Shown here piece by piece: positions 1-6,875 of a DNA stretch of 16,336 nucleotides. Numbering within the stretch: position 1 is the first letter of the stretch; every line of letters starts with the position of its first letter. Below the pieces are notes generated by a model. That model was not told the DNA's origin, ran no database searches, and worked only from the letters and a program-made list of their open reading frames with translations. The translations under genes and the position numbers were made by a program. The stretch lies in the NCBI GenBank assembly GCA_046729895.1, contig JBKPHP010000264.1, forward strand, positions 1 through 16,336, written 5' to 3'. Source of the DNA: DASXBA01 sp046729895 (GTDB taxonomy: Bacteria; Actinomycetota; Thermoleophilia; Solirubrobacterales; Thermoleophilaceae).

Positions 1-281
1 ATCCGCGCAAGCTGGTCCGCCGCGTCCTCGTAGCGGGTCCAGATGCCCTCGAGGTTGAGCACGGCCAGCCCGCCGAGCTTGCCGATGATGCCCGCCGTCT
101 CCGGGGAGACGACCCCGTCCATGGCCGAGGCGAGCAGCGGCAGCTCGAAGCGATAGGGACCGAGCGTCCAGGTGATGTCGATGTCGTCCGGGTCCCGGGT
201 GCGGCGCGAAGGCACGATGGCAATGTCATCGAAGCCGTACGCGCGACGGCCCTTCTTGCCCCGGCCGATCTCTACTTCCAT
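1..281 (-). CDS. guaB3: GuaB3-family IMP dehydrogenase-related protein (N-terminal part, cut by window edge)
   Basis: Only the first 93 codons are present; the gene runs off the left edge. From ATG at 281 the protein opens MEVEIGRGKKGRRAYGFDDI, followed by IVPSRRTRDPDDID, then ELPLLASAMDGVVSPE and GKLGGLAVLNLEGI. This is the N-terminal strand and first barrel segment typical of the actinobacterial GuaB3 branch of the IMPDH/GMP reductase family, which lacks an early CBS insert. The family binds purine nucleotides on a TIM barrel; the exact reaction of GuaB3 cannot be settled from this fragment, and the catalytic Cys loop lies outside the window. A weak AGGA precedes the ATG. It follows the PfkB-like kinase by about 50 bases on the same strand and is probably the last visible gene of that operon. 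Family call is firm; a classical IMP dehydrogenase is the alternative. Confidence 0.85.
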   Translation of the reverse strand, partial: MEVEIGRGKKGRRAYGFDDIAIVPSRRTRDPDDIDITWTLGPYRFELPLLASAMDGVVSPETAGIIGKLGGLAVLNLEGIWTRYEDAADQLAR

Positions 282-331
282 TGCCGCATCCTAGGTTCTA
301 CAGCGGACGAAGGATTGACACTAGCAGCGGG

Positions 332-1300
332 TCAGACGGCCGCGAGGGAGGGCGTCTCGAGTGTCTCGACGCGAACCTCGGGCAGCAGCCTCTCCACCTC
401 GCGCGGGTCGAGGACGCCGGCCCCGAAGTGCTGGGTCGACTCGGCCCCACAGGCCACCGCGAAGCGCAGGCACTCCTCGGCCGGCTTGTCCCCGTAGCGC
501 GCCGAGACGAAGCCCGCCAGGAAGGCGTCCCCCGACCCCACGGCGGAGACCGGCTCGAGCGGCTCGAGGGTGGCGCGGTAGAGCGTCGGCGCGCTTGCCT
601 GGTCCTCCCTCAGCAGGGCGAGGCAGCCGTCCGAGAGCGTCAGGAGCGCCTCCCGGGCTCCCAGCTCGGCCATCTCGCCGAGCGCCGTCCGGCGGTCCTC
701 CTCGTCCGCGAACTCGTGGCCGACGAGCTCCTCGGCCTCGAGCTCGTTGGGGCTTACGACCTCGGGGCTGGCGCGGGTCGCGAGCCTGAGCGGCTCGCCC
801 TCGGAGTCGAGCACGGTGGTGACGCCGAGCTTGCGAAGCTCATCGGTGAGCCGGGCATAGAGCGCCGGGTCGACGCCGCTCGGGAGGCTGCCGGCGAAGA
901 CGCAGACGGCCGCTCCCTTGGCCAGGTAGAGCAGCTTGTCGACGAAGAGCTCGAGCTCCGCCGCCGACACCGCGGGGCCGCGCTCGTTGATCTCCGTCTG
1001 CTCACCCGAGGTCGGGTCGACCACCGCGGTGGAGGTGCGCGACTCCTCCCGGATGCGCACGAAGTCGTTGAGGATCGCCTCCTCCGTCAGATGCGCGATG
1101 ATGCGCGTGCCCGTCGGGCCACCGGCAACGCCAGTCGCGATCACCGGCTGGCCGAGCGCCTTCAGGGCGCGGGCCACGTTGACCCCCTTGCCGCCCGCCA
1201 TGGCCGTCTGCTCGGTCGCGCGGTGACGGCGCCCGAGCTGGAAGTTCGGCACGGCAAGCGTGCGGTCTATGGCGGCGTTGAGCGTAAGCGTGATGATCAT
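332..1300 (-). CDS. PfkB-family hexose kinase, 1-phosphofructokinase-like
   Basis: 322 residues, the usual length for the 1-phosphofructokinase/tagatose-6-phosphate kinase branch of the PfkB (ribokinase) family, cytosolic, ATP-dependent. Visible landmarks: N-terminal TLTLNAAIDRT with substrate-binding Asp12; first PfkB signature GGKGVNVARALKALG from residue 36; SLPSGV around 138; VLDSEGEPL around 163; PNELEAEEL around 184; second signature AVGSGDAF with the catalytic base Asp258. The open frame extends far upstream, but that part is the antisense-like shadow of the carboxypeptidase gene; the ATG at 1300 sits in an ATGA overlap with the upstream stop and gives the family's normal N-terminus, so it was chosen. 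No PTS fructose genes are adjacent, so the substrate (fructose 1-phosphate, tagatose 6-phosphate or fructose 6-phosphate) is undecided and no gene symbol is given. Confidence 0.9.
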   Translation of the reverse strand: MIITLTLNAAIDRTLAVPNFQLGRRHRATEQTAMAGGKGVNVARALKALGQPVIATGVAGGPTGTRIIAHLTEEAILNDFVRIREESRTSTAVVDPTSGEQTEINERGPAVSAAELELFVDKLLYLAKGAAVCVFAGSLPSGVDPALYARLTDELRKLGVTTVLDSEGEPLRLATRASPEVVSPNELEAEELVGHEFADEEDRRTALGEMAELGAREALLTLSDGCLALLREDQASAPTLYRATLEPLEPVSAVGSGDAFLAGFVSARYGDKPAEECLRFAVACGAESTQHFGAGVLDPREVERLLPEVRVETLETPSLAAV

Positions 1301-2505
1301 TCGCGGACTGTTCGTTGGCTTACGCGCGAGCGCCGCACCATGAGCGCGGCGGCGCCGAGCGCGCAGAGGACGAGCAGCAAGGTTAAGGGTACGCCCAGCG
1401 GTGAGAAGAGCACGCGCAACGGTCCGGCGCCAGGCACTGCGGCGGAGGTCAACAGGTCGACCTGGCGCACCGGTCTCCCGTCCAGCAGCACGGTGACGCT
1501 GCCCACTCTCGCCCCCGCCTCGAGCGGGCCCTCGAGCTCGTCGGGAGCGCTGACCCGGCGCGAGACGCGCTCGCCCCGGCGGACGGTCAGCAGGAGCGAC
1601 CTTCGCGGGACCAGCTCCGCTCGCTCGTCGCGGTACTTGACGTTCGGCCGAGCGACCACCCGCTCCGCATCGAGGACCCGCTCGCGCAGGAAGCGTCCGA
1701 GTCCCCAGCGGAGCAGCGCCAGTGTGTCGGCGTCGCGCGCCGCCTCGCTCGGCTCGCCAAGCACCACGGTCACCACCGAGGCGCTCCTGGCGTGCGCCGC
1801 GCCCACGAGCACGTACCCGGCGTCGACGGTGTGACCGGTCTTTACGCCGTCCACGAACGGATAGCGGTCCACCAGCAGGTTTCGGTTGTCCACGACGCGC
1901 CTGTGGGAGCCCGACTCGAGCACGGCCCGGGGCATGTCGACGATGCGCGCGAAGTGCCGCCTTCGGAGCAGCCGGACCGCGAGCGATGCCAGGTCGCGCG
2001 CCGTGGAGTAGTTGTCGGGGTCGTCGAGTCCGATCGGGTTGGAGTAGCTCGTGTGCCCGAGTCCCAGCTGGGACGCCCGGCGGTTCATGAGAGCGACGAA
2101 ACTCGGGCGCGACCGCGCGACGCCCTCGGCCAGCGTCTCCGCGGCGTCGTTCGCGCTCTCGAGGAGAAGCGCCTCGAGCAGGTCCTCGACTCGCATTCGC
2201 TCCCCCCTGCGCAGGTTGATCTTGGACTCCGCGGGAAGCGCCGCGTAAGCGGGAGCGGTGAAGACGTCGCGCGGCCCCGCCCGCTCCAGCGTCAGCAGAG
2301 CGGTCATGAGCTTGGTCGTGCTGGCGATCGCGCGGCGCTGGTCGGGCTCCTTCTGGAACAAGACGGCGCCGTCGCGGGCGTCGACAACGATCGCCGCCTT
2401 GGCTCGATCGACGCTCGGGGGCGCGGCGGCGGAGGCTGCGGGGGATGCCGCCAGGGCGACCCCAAGGGCGACGCAAGCTGCGACGACGAGGCGGAGGCGG
2501 CTCAC
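1297..2505 (-). CDS. D-alanyl-D-alanine carboxypeptidase (low-molecular-weight PBP, DacA/DacF type)
   Basis: 402 residues. A signal peptide (hydrophobic residues about 6-28 ending in an Ala-rich stretch) precedes a serine peptidase S11 domain with all three active-site motifs: STTK with nucleophile Ser62, SAN at 117-119 and KTG at 222-224. The family removes the terminal D-Ala of peptidoglycan pentapeptides outside the membrane. A beta-rich C-terminal region (about 280-350) is followed by a hydrophobic helix near 365-390 and an Arg-rich tail, so it is probably tail-anchored rather than held by the amphipathic helix of E. coli PBP5. The GTG at 2505 overlaps the LysM stop (GTGA) and puts the signal peptide at the very N-terminus; the frame is open upstream but that is shadow. 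Its stop overlaps the kinase ATG. Pairing with a LysM protein supports a wall role. Confidence 0.93.
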   Translation of the reverse strand: MSRLRLVVAACVALGVALAASPAASAAAPPSVDRAKAAIVVDARDGAVLFQKEPDQRRAIASTTKLMTALLTLERAGPRDVFTAPAYAALPAESKINLRRGERMRVEDLLEALLLESANDAAETLAEGVARSRPSFVALMNRRASQLGLGHTSYSNPIGLDDPDNYSTARDLASLAVRLLRRRHFARIVDMPRAVLESGSHRRVVDNRNLLVDRYPFVDGVKTGHTVDAGYVLVGAAHARSASVVTVVLGEPSEAARDADTLALLRWGLGRFLRERVLDAERVVARPNVKYRDERAELVPRRSLLLTVRRGERVSRRVSAPDELEGPLEAGARVGSVTVLLDGRPVRQVDLLTSAAVPGAGPLRVLFSPLGVPLTLLLVLCALGAAALMVRRSRVSQRTVRE

Positions 2506-2831
2506 TCGCGTAGCTTGACCTTCTGACCCGACACCAGGCCCTGCGGGTCGAGTCCCGGGTTCAGCTCCTGGAGCTTGTCGACCGACACGCCGGTCTTCGC
2601 GGCAATCCCCCCGAGCGTGTCGCCCGTCTTCACGGTGTACGTGCTCGGACGTGGCCGAGTGCTTCTCGCTCCCTGCGTCCGCTTGGAGCTGGTGGTCTGC
2701 TGGGTGGAAGTGGTGCTCCCGTTGTCCCCCGACCCCGAGCTGAATATGACGTAGAAGAAAGCGACCGCGCATATGGCGAGCGCCAGCGGAGCGAGGACCC
2801 GGGCAGGACTCTGTGAAGCGTCGCGATGCAT
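2502..2831 (-). CDS. membrane-anchored LysM-domain protein
   Basis: 109 residues. A short basic N-terminus precedes one membrane helix (about 12-31, LAPLALAICAVAFFYVIF), then a Ser/Thr/Gln-rich linker (32-62) and one LysM domain (64-108: YTVKTGDTLGGIAAKTGVS, then LQELNPGLDPQGL and GQKVKL). LysM binds N-acetylglucosamine-containing glycans, so the protein should display a peptidoglycan-binding module on the outer face of the membrane. It has no catalytic domain. ATG at 2831 is preceded by GAGG five bases upstream. Its stop shares GTGA with the start of the carboxypeptidase, so the two are likely translated together; LysM may help position or retain that enzyme or another wall factor. This partnership is inference from gene order. 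Confidence 0.88.
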   Translation of the reverse strand: MHRDASQSPARVLAPLALAICAVAFFYVIFSSGSGDNGSTTSTQQTTSSKRTQGARSTRPRPSTYTVKTGDTLGGIAAKTGVSVDKLQELNPGLDPQGLVSGQKVKLRE

Positions 2832-2893
2832 GCGGACCTCGGCTGGCCGGCGGGAGGATAAGGCAGGCCCAGGCCCGGCTCAGGCGACCCCGG

Positions 2894-3817
2894 CTAGGCA
2901 CTGGCCAGCCCCCACGTGGCGAGCCGCAGCTCCTCCGCGGCCGAGGCCGCCGCCCTCGCCGGGTCGCCCCCCCGTTCGTCGTGCGCGTTCACGATCGATC
3001 GGGAGGCCGTCACGAGGCCCGCGGCGGGATGCGGCGCGAAGGCGGGCCCGAGCTCTTCCAGGCGTCCCCCTTGCGCTCCGACGCCGGGAAGGAGGAACAC
3101 GGAGTGCGGCATCAACTCGCGAAGGCGGGGCAGGAGTCCCGGCCGGGTGGCACCGGTCACCGCGCCCACGCAGGAGAGGCCAGCCTCCCCGACATGCTCC
3201 GCTCCCAGCTCGTCGACCAACCTGGCGAGCCGCTCGTGGAGCGGCTGCGGGCCCTGGTCCTGGATCTCCGCGGCGCCGGGATTGGAGGTGCTCACCAGGA
3301 CGAACAATCCGGAGCCCGCCTCCGCCGCGCCCTCCACGAGCGGCGTGAGGGCGTCGCGGCCCAGCAGCGGGTTGGCGGTGGCTGCGTCGGCGCCGAGACC
3401 CGGCACGGCGCCGAACGGCCCCGGTGTCTCCCCGAAGAGGGCCTGGGCGTACGCCGCTGCGGTGACTGGTACGTCTCCGCGCTTGCCGTCGGCGACGACG
3501 AGCAGCCCGTGCTCGCGCGCGTGCTCGGCGGCGTGGCGGAGCGCACGCCAGCCCTGTTCGCCCAGCCGCTCGAAGCAGGCGAGCTGCAGCTTTACCGCCA
3601 CGCAGGCGGATGCAGCAGCGTCGATCGCGAGCATGCAGTGCCGCGCCACCGCGCCAGCGGTCAGGACCGCCCGGTCGCCGAGCCCTTCGGCCGCGGCGAC
3701 GGCCGCCGGCCAGAGCGCCGCCGGGTCTGGATCCAGTCCCAAAACGACGCGGCTGCGCCGCTCCTCGACAAGCATGGCGAGCCGATCGGCGAAATGTTGC
3801 CGCCGCTCCCCAGGCAC
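2894..3817 (-). CDS. pyrF: orotidine 5'-phosphate decarboxylase (actinobacterial type 2)
   Basis: 307 residues, typical of the longer type 2 PyrF seen in actinobacteria. It catalyses the last step of de novo UMP synthesis, decarboxylating OMP. Sequence marks: VVLGLDPDP near residue 24, AVKLQLACFE near 74 (Lys76), the catalytic DxKxxD array as ADGKRGDV (Asp110, Lys112, Asp115), VSTSNPGA near 174, and the phosphate-loop region LLPGVGAQGG near 252. The GTG at 3817 keeps FADRL at the N-terminus as in relatives; an internal ATG at 3775 is the alternative, and neither has a good ribosome-binding site. It lies 66 bases downstream of the HU gene and 62 bases upstream of the LysM gene on the same strand. 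No other pyr genes are in the window, so it is separated here from the rest of the pathway. Confidence 0.93.
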   Translation of the reverse strand: MPGERRQHFADRLAMLVEERRSRVVLGLDPDPAALWPAAVAAAEGLGDRAVLTAGAVARHCMLAIDAAASACVAVKLQLACFERLGEQGWRALRHAAEHAREHGLLVVADGKRGDVPVTAAAYAQALFGETPGPFGAVPGLGADAATANPLLGRDALTPLVEGAAEAGSGLFVLVSTSNPGAAEIQDQGPQPLHERLARLVDELGAEHVGEAGLSCVGAVTGATRPGLLPRLRELMPHSVFLLPGVGAQGGRLEELGPAFAPHPAAGLVTASRSIVNAHDERGGDPARAAASAAEELRLATWGLASA

Positions 3818-3879
3818 GGCGGCTAAGGGCCTATCCCGGCCTGGGTGCGTCCAAGCGGGACAGGTCCGACGTCCTGAGA

Positions 3880-3894
3880 GCGGCTAGAAGCCGC
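3880..3894. terminator. small hairpin at the HU stop codon
   Basis: GCGGCT and AGCCGC form a perfect 6-bp stem with a 3-base loop that includes the HU stop codon. There is no T-run after it on the minus strand. It may weakly reduce read-through from HU into pyrF or stabilise the HU message end; it may also be coincidence in GC-rich DNA. Confidence 0.22.
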
Positions 3895-4177
3895 CGCCCC
3901 CACTTGATTTCACGGCCTTCTTCAGTGCGGAGCCCGCGCTGAACCGGGGCACCCTGCTAGCCGGGATCTGGATCCGCTCGCCCGTCTGGGGATTGACGCC
4001 CTGACGCGCGCCGCGATCGGCCACCGAGAACTTCCCGAAGCCGGTGAAGTTGATCTCGCCGCCGCGCTGCAGCGTGCCCTCGACCACGCCCAGGAATGAG
4101 TCGACGGCCTTGCCTGCGTCGCCCCTGGAGAGCCCTGACTCACTGGCGACCTGATCGACGAACTCGGACTTCGTCAC
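3884..4177 (-). CDS. hup: HU-family DNA-binding protein
   Basis: 97 residues, the standard HU/IHF length. HU is a dimeric histone-like protein that bends and compacts DNA. N-terminal helices (TKSEFVDQVASESGLSRGDA) are followed by the family signature EINFTGFGKFSVADRGARQG (41-60) and the arm-tip NPQTG with intercalating Pro63, then IPASRVPRFSAGSALKKAV. The tail ends in a short Gly run (GGGGF), with none of the long Lys/Ala-rich extension found in mycobacterial HU. The GTG start at 4177 is clear: a strong AAGGAGGAG sits six bases upstream and the protein starts TKSEF as relatives do, although the frame is open further upstream. It is transcribed toward pyrF, 66 bases away; whether they share a transcript is uncertain. 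Confidence 0.94.
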   Translation of the reverse strand: MTKSEFVDQVASESGLSRGDAGKAVDSFLGVVEGTLQRGGEINFTGFGKFSVADRGARQGVNPQTGERIQIPASRVPRFSAGSALKKAVKSSGGGGF

Positions 4178-4386
4178 GCCTTTCTCCTCCTTGGCGGGAG
4201 TACGAACGGCCCGAACGTAACAATGAAGGCGGACGAGGGGGTCCCCGATGCCGCTTACAGAGCGGAAAAGCGGCGCTTTTTGCGGGCTTTGGCGAAGCTC
4301 CAACGGCAAGGGCCTCTGTTGCCTCGTGACTCCCCGATAGCCCTTGCGTGACCGACGCGGCCTCCGGCCCCCCACGCCAGAGTGGA
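4178..4386. other. HU upstream region with small inverted repeat
   Basis: This 209-base stretch separates the HU start from the end of the glycosyltransferase relic. It must hold the HU promoter, but I see no convincing -35/-10 pair. It includes an AAAAGC/GCTTTT inverted repeat at 4266-4280 (6-bp stem, 3-base loop) in a locally AT-richer patch with T-runs on both strands. That could be a weak bidirectional terminator or an operator-like site. Confidence 0.35.
4184..4192 (-). promoter_or_regulatory. strong ribosome-binding site of the HU gene
   Basis: AAGGAGGAG on the minus strand, six bases before the GTG at 4177. It is among the strongest Shine-Dalgarno sequences in the window, fits a highly expressed nucleoid protein, and decides the GTG start over upstream in-frame candidates. 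Confidence 0.75.
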
Positions 4387-4981
4387 TCAGTCCAGGCCTC
4401 GTACGCGCCGGAGCCAGGCGAACTCGACCTTGGGGTCGGTCATGTCGGCAAATCTGGGCTCCTGGGTGAGACGCGGCTTAAGCGGTGACAGGCGACGGAG
4501 TGTCAGCGCGGCGAGCTCGCGCTCGATGAAGAAGCGTCGCGCTCGATGCGTTCTATGTGGGCCTCCTGCTCGTGGCTGGGTCGTTCGCGATAGACGTTCG
4601 AACGCCAAGCTGACGGGAACTTGAACGCCGTCATCGCCAGCACGCGAATCAGCCGAGCACCCGACTCGCGTACCCGATCGACGAAGTTCGCGTCGGGCGG
4701 CCCACCGGCCTCCTCCCAGGTCCGCCAGCCGCCGATCCGCCGTGCGAGCTCGGTTCGGTGGACGATTGAGGTTGGGGAAGCCAGGTGCCCGGGCCGAGGT
4801 CCGTCGGGCGAACAAGACCCCTGAGAAGACGGAATCCGCTCCTGGGCGGCCCGAGGGCCTCCGCGAGGCAGTAGCCGAAGTCGGCGTCCGCGGCCTGGAT
4901 GTGCGCGAGCAGGTGGCGCGGGCCAGGGCCTGCGCGGTGGCGGGTCCGATGTGGCGCGCCACCAGGTAGAGCCGAGGTCAT
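4387..4981 (-). pseudogene. glycosyltransferase family 2 relic, frameshifted and N-terminally truncated
   Basis: Reading leftward, coherent protein is spread over all three minus frames: YLVARHIGPATAQALA, then (frame change) HIQAADADFGYCLAEALG, then FSGVLFARRT in another frame, then HRTELARRIGGWRTWEEA through VDRVRESGARLIRVLAMTAF, KFPSAWRSNVYRERPSHEQE and ERIERDA, and finally FIERELAAL to WLRRVRGLD and a stop at 4387. The GGW, TxFKFPSAWR and RPSHEQ elements resemble the C-terminal half of family 2 (GT-A) glycosyltransferases in high-GC actinobacteria. At least four frame changes are needed, and the N-terminal nucleotide-sugar domain is absent, so no functional enzyme can be made. The last shift lies near 4535-4545. 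Pseudogene status is near certain unless the read is faulty; the family assignment is from motif memory and is less sure. Confidence 0.7.
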
Positions 4982-5096
4982 GCCAGGCAGTCGAGGCGCC
5001 CGAGGTCACGAGGCTAGCCGTCGCTTACGGAGAACGCGAAAGAGGCCGCTCGACCCGCCTTCTGCCCTTGCGACAGTAAGCGACTCCCTCCGGAGC

Positions 5097-5855
5097 TCAG
5101 ACGATGGACTCGCGTCTGCGCTCCGCAAAGAGGGTGAGCGCGTAGCGCCCAGCGGGGTGGTCGCGTACGCGCTGCACCAGGGATGCCGTGTCGGGCGCCA
5201 GCACGTCAGGCTGTGGCAGCGGGACGCCGTAGACGGGCGGGATGACGACCGATGCAGAGAGCGCCGCAAAGGTCAGATCAGCCGCGCCGAAGGGTTCGCC
5301 GCAGTGGTGCGGACGGCCGTCGGCGAGGAGCTCCGCCACGAAGTCGAGCTCGCGCCATACCGCTGCCTCGTCCTCGACCTCGATCCCCGGGCGGATCCCG
5401 AGCTCGTGCTTGACGAGGCGCACCACGAGCGGCCATCCATAGCGGCTCACGCGATCCTCCCAGCGCGGCACGCCCTGGTTGTTGAAGCGCAGCGCGAGTT
5501 TTGGCTGGGCGAACATGTGGACGTACATGAGTCGCCGGCCCCTCGGACCAAGCTCCTCGTCGAAGCGCTCGCAGAGGCGCTGGACCTCGTCGCGCGCGCC
5601 GGGCTCCGGTGGAAATAGCCGACGCTCCACCGGGCTGTGCTCATCGACCCACGCGAGGATCTCCCCCGACTCCCCGAGCACGCCGTCGGCAGTCACGAGC
5701 ACTGGGACGGTGACCCCGCCACCGGCGCGCCGCGCGGCGAACCGATGGATGCCTTGCACGTGGCGCTCCTCGCGATAGGGGATTCCCACCCGCTCGAGAG
5801 CCCAGCGGGCCTTCTCGCAGTAGTGGCTGATCGGGATCGTGACGAGCCGCAACAC
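5097..5855 (-). CDS. glutathione S-transferase-like protein
   Basis: 252 residues from GTG at 5855. The N-terminus is a thioredoxin-like GST domain: LRLVTIPISHYCEKARWALE with Cys13 at the helix start, GIPYREERHVQGIHR, the cis-proline segment VPVLVT (Pro51) and GESGEILAWV (Glu62, Ser63), which normally holds the gamma-glutamyl group of the thiol. The rest is helical, with LADGRPHHCGEPFGAADLTF near 190-215 matching the GST C-terminal domain (N-capping AADLTFAAL). Actinobacteria often lack glutathione, so the thiol partner is unknown. The frame opens upstream to a TTG at 5972, but the protein normally starts just before LRLVTIPIS; no clear ribosome-binding site settles it. The gene is intact, yet lies between two gene relics and diverges from the methyltransferase relic. 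Confidence 0.8.
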   Translation of the reverse strand: MLRLVTIPISHYCEKARWALERVGIPYREERHVQGIHRFAARRAGGGVTVPVLVTADGVLGESGEILAWVDEHSPVERRLFPPEPGARDEVQRLCERFDEELGPRGRRLMYVHMFAQPKLALRFNNQGVPRWEDRVSRYGWPLVVRLVKHELGIRPGIEVEDEAAVWRELDFVAELLADGRPHHCGEPFGAADLTFAALSASVVIPPVYGVPLPQPDVLAPDTASLVQRVRDHPAGRYALTLFAERRRESIV

Positions 5856-6156
5856 CGAAGCGGGAGTATCCAGAGCCGCCGCCGAGAGCTCTACGCGATT
5901 GCTTGCCGCGTCGGTCCTATCGTGCCCCAGTCGCTCAAGTGAGGTCCTGTTGCAAGACGATGGCGGAAGCAAGCAGGCGGAGGACGGTTGCGTATCCGCA
6001 GCTCGATCGTCGACATCTCAGCGTCATCATCGCTGTTGGGCACCACACAAGCGACTGCTCTTCGCGATAGCGCTCCCTGGCCGCGCCGGACCCGGACCGT
6101 GAGACGGTCTGCGCCAAAGGCGATAGCGTCACGCCACAGCGGAGCGAGGGCTCGGT
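5856..6156. other. divergent intergenic region
   Basis: About 300 bases between the divergent GST-like gene and the methyltransferase relic. Short frames are open on both strands but none resembles a known protein. I see no convincing -35/-10 pair, hairpin with T-run, or tRNA-like fold. If the GST start is the upstream TTG at 5972, this region shrinks to about 184 bases. Confidence 0.4.
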
Positions 6157-6875
6157 GTGCCGGCCGCTGATGAGACGACATACGCCTTCCAAAACGTCCG
6201 CGCGGTGCAGAGGGAGCGGCTCCGAGCACTTGAGGCGGTGCGGTGGTCGCGACCGACCTGGACACGACGGTGCTGCGCGAGCTGTCGCGGCCGAACCTCG
6301 AAATCCGTGTCCACGACGTGCTCAAGGATGACCTACCGCGGGGGGAGTTCGACCTCGTCCATCTCCGGCTGCTGCTGGCGTGGCTGAGCGAGCGGCAGAC
6401 GGCTCTACGACGACTGACTGCTGCGCTCAAGCCGGGAGGCTGGCTACTGGCCGAGGAGATGGACTTCTCGTCCGTGGCTGCCGACCCGTGCGTTGGCGCC
6501 GCGGCGCAGAAGGTCTTCGCTCGTGTGGTCGCGGCGCACAACGCCGTCTTGGCCGCGCAAGACACCTTCGACTCGCACTACGGTCGTCGGGTTGCCGGCG
6601 ACCTGGCCGATGCCGGGCTCGCAGACGTGGTCTGTGAGGGTCGCGCGGCGATGTGGCGCGGCGGCGAGGCGGGCGGCACGGTGTGGCGACTGACGTTCAC
6701 TCAGTTGCGCGAGCAGATGCTGGCCTCCGGACTCGTCACCTCAGCCGAAATTGACGAGGCGATCGCGCTGTGCGACGACCCGGGGTTCTCGTTCGTTTCG
6801 CAGATCACGATGGTGCAGGGCACCGATGCCCTAGGGTGCCGAGCCGTAGCCCGCCAATCGGTTGAGTTCCGCTAG
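6157..6875 (+). pseudogene. SAM-dependent methyltransferase with internal deletion and frameshift
   Basis: A GTG at 6157, preceded by GGAGCGAGGG, opens DETTYAFQNVRAVQRERLRA then LEA, the usual N-terminus of a class I methyltransferase. The frame is lost near 6237-6245, and the sequence resumes one frame over at VVATDLDTTVLRELSRP, the second beta strand with its ribose-binding acidic residue. Then come FDLVHLRLLLAWLSERQTAL, LKPGGWLLAEEMDF and a C-terminal region ending at a TAG at 6873-6875. Everything between, roughly 35-40 residues including the glycine-rich SAM loop (motif I), is missing. A 210-codon frame from GTG 6243 to the stop remains open but would lack motif I, so it is unlikely to bind SAM. 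The stop shares CTAG with the stop of the convergent gene. Substrate unknown. Confidence 0.72.

Noticed and set aside
281..1834. Plus-strand open frame of about 517 codons
   Set aside because: Antisense to the PfkB kinase and carboxypeptidase genes; Arg/Gly/Glu-rich with no motif. The minus strand carries complete families with catalytic residues.
1301..2476. Upstream extension of the kinase frame to about 714 codons
   Set aside because: The extra N-terminal part is Arg/Pro-rich shadow of the carboxypeptidase gene; the real start is the ATG at 1300 in an ATGA overlap.
2813..3826. Plus-strand open frame of about 337 codons
   Set aside because: Lies antisense to pyrF, which has the full DxKxxD array. 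Composition is typical of GC-rich shadow.
4266..4280. AAAAGC/GCTTTT hairpin as a proper intrinsic terminator
   Set aside because: The stem is only six pairs, mostly A-T, and the T-runs belong to the stem itself. Kept only as a note in the HU upstream region.
5891..6565. Minus-strand open frame of about 224 codons
   Set aside because: Ser/Arg/Ala-rich, antisense to recognisable methyltransferase sequence, no motif.
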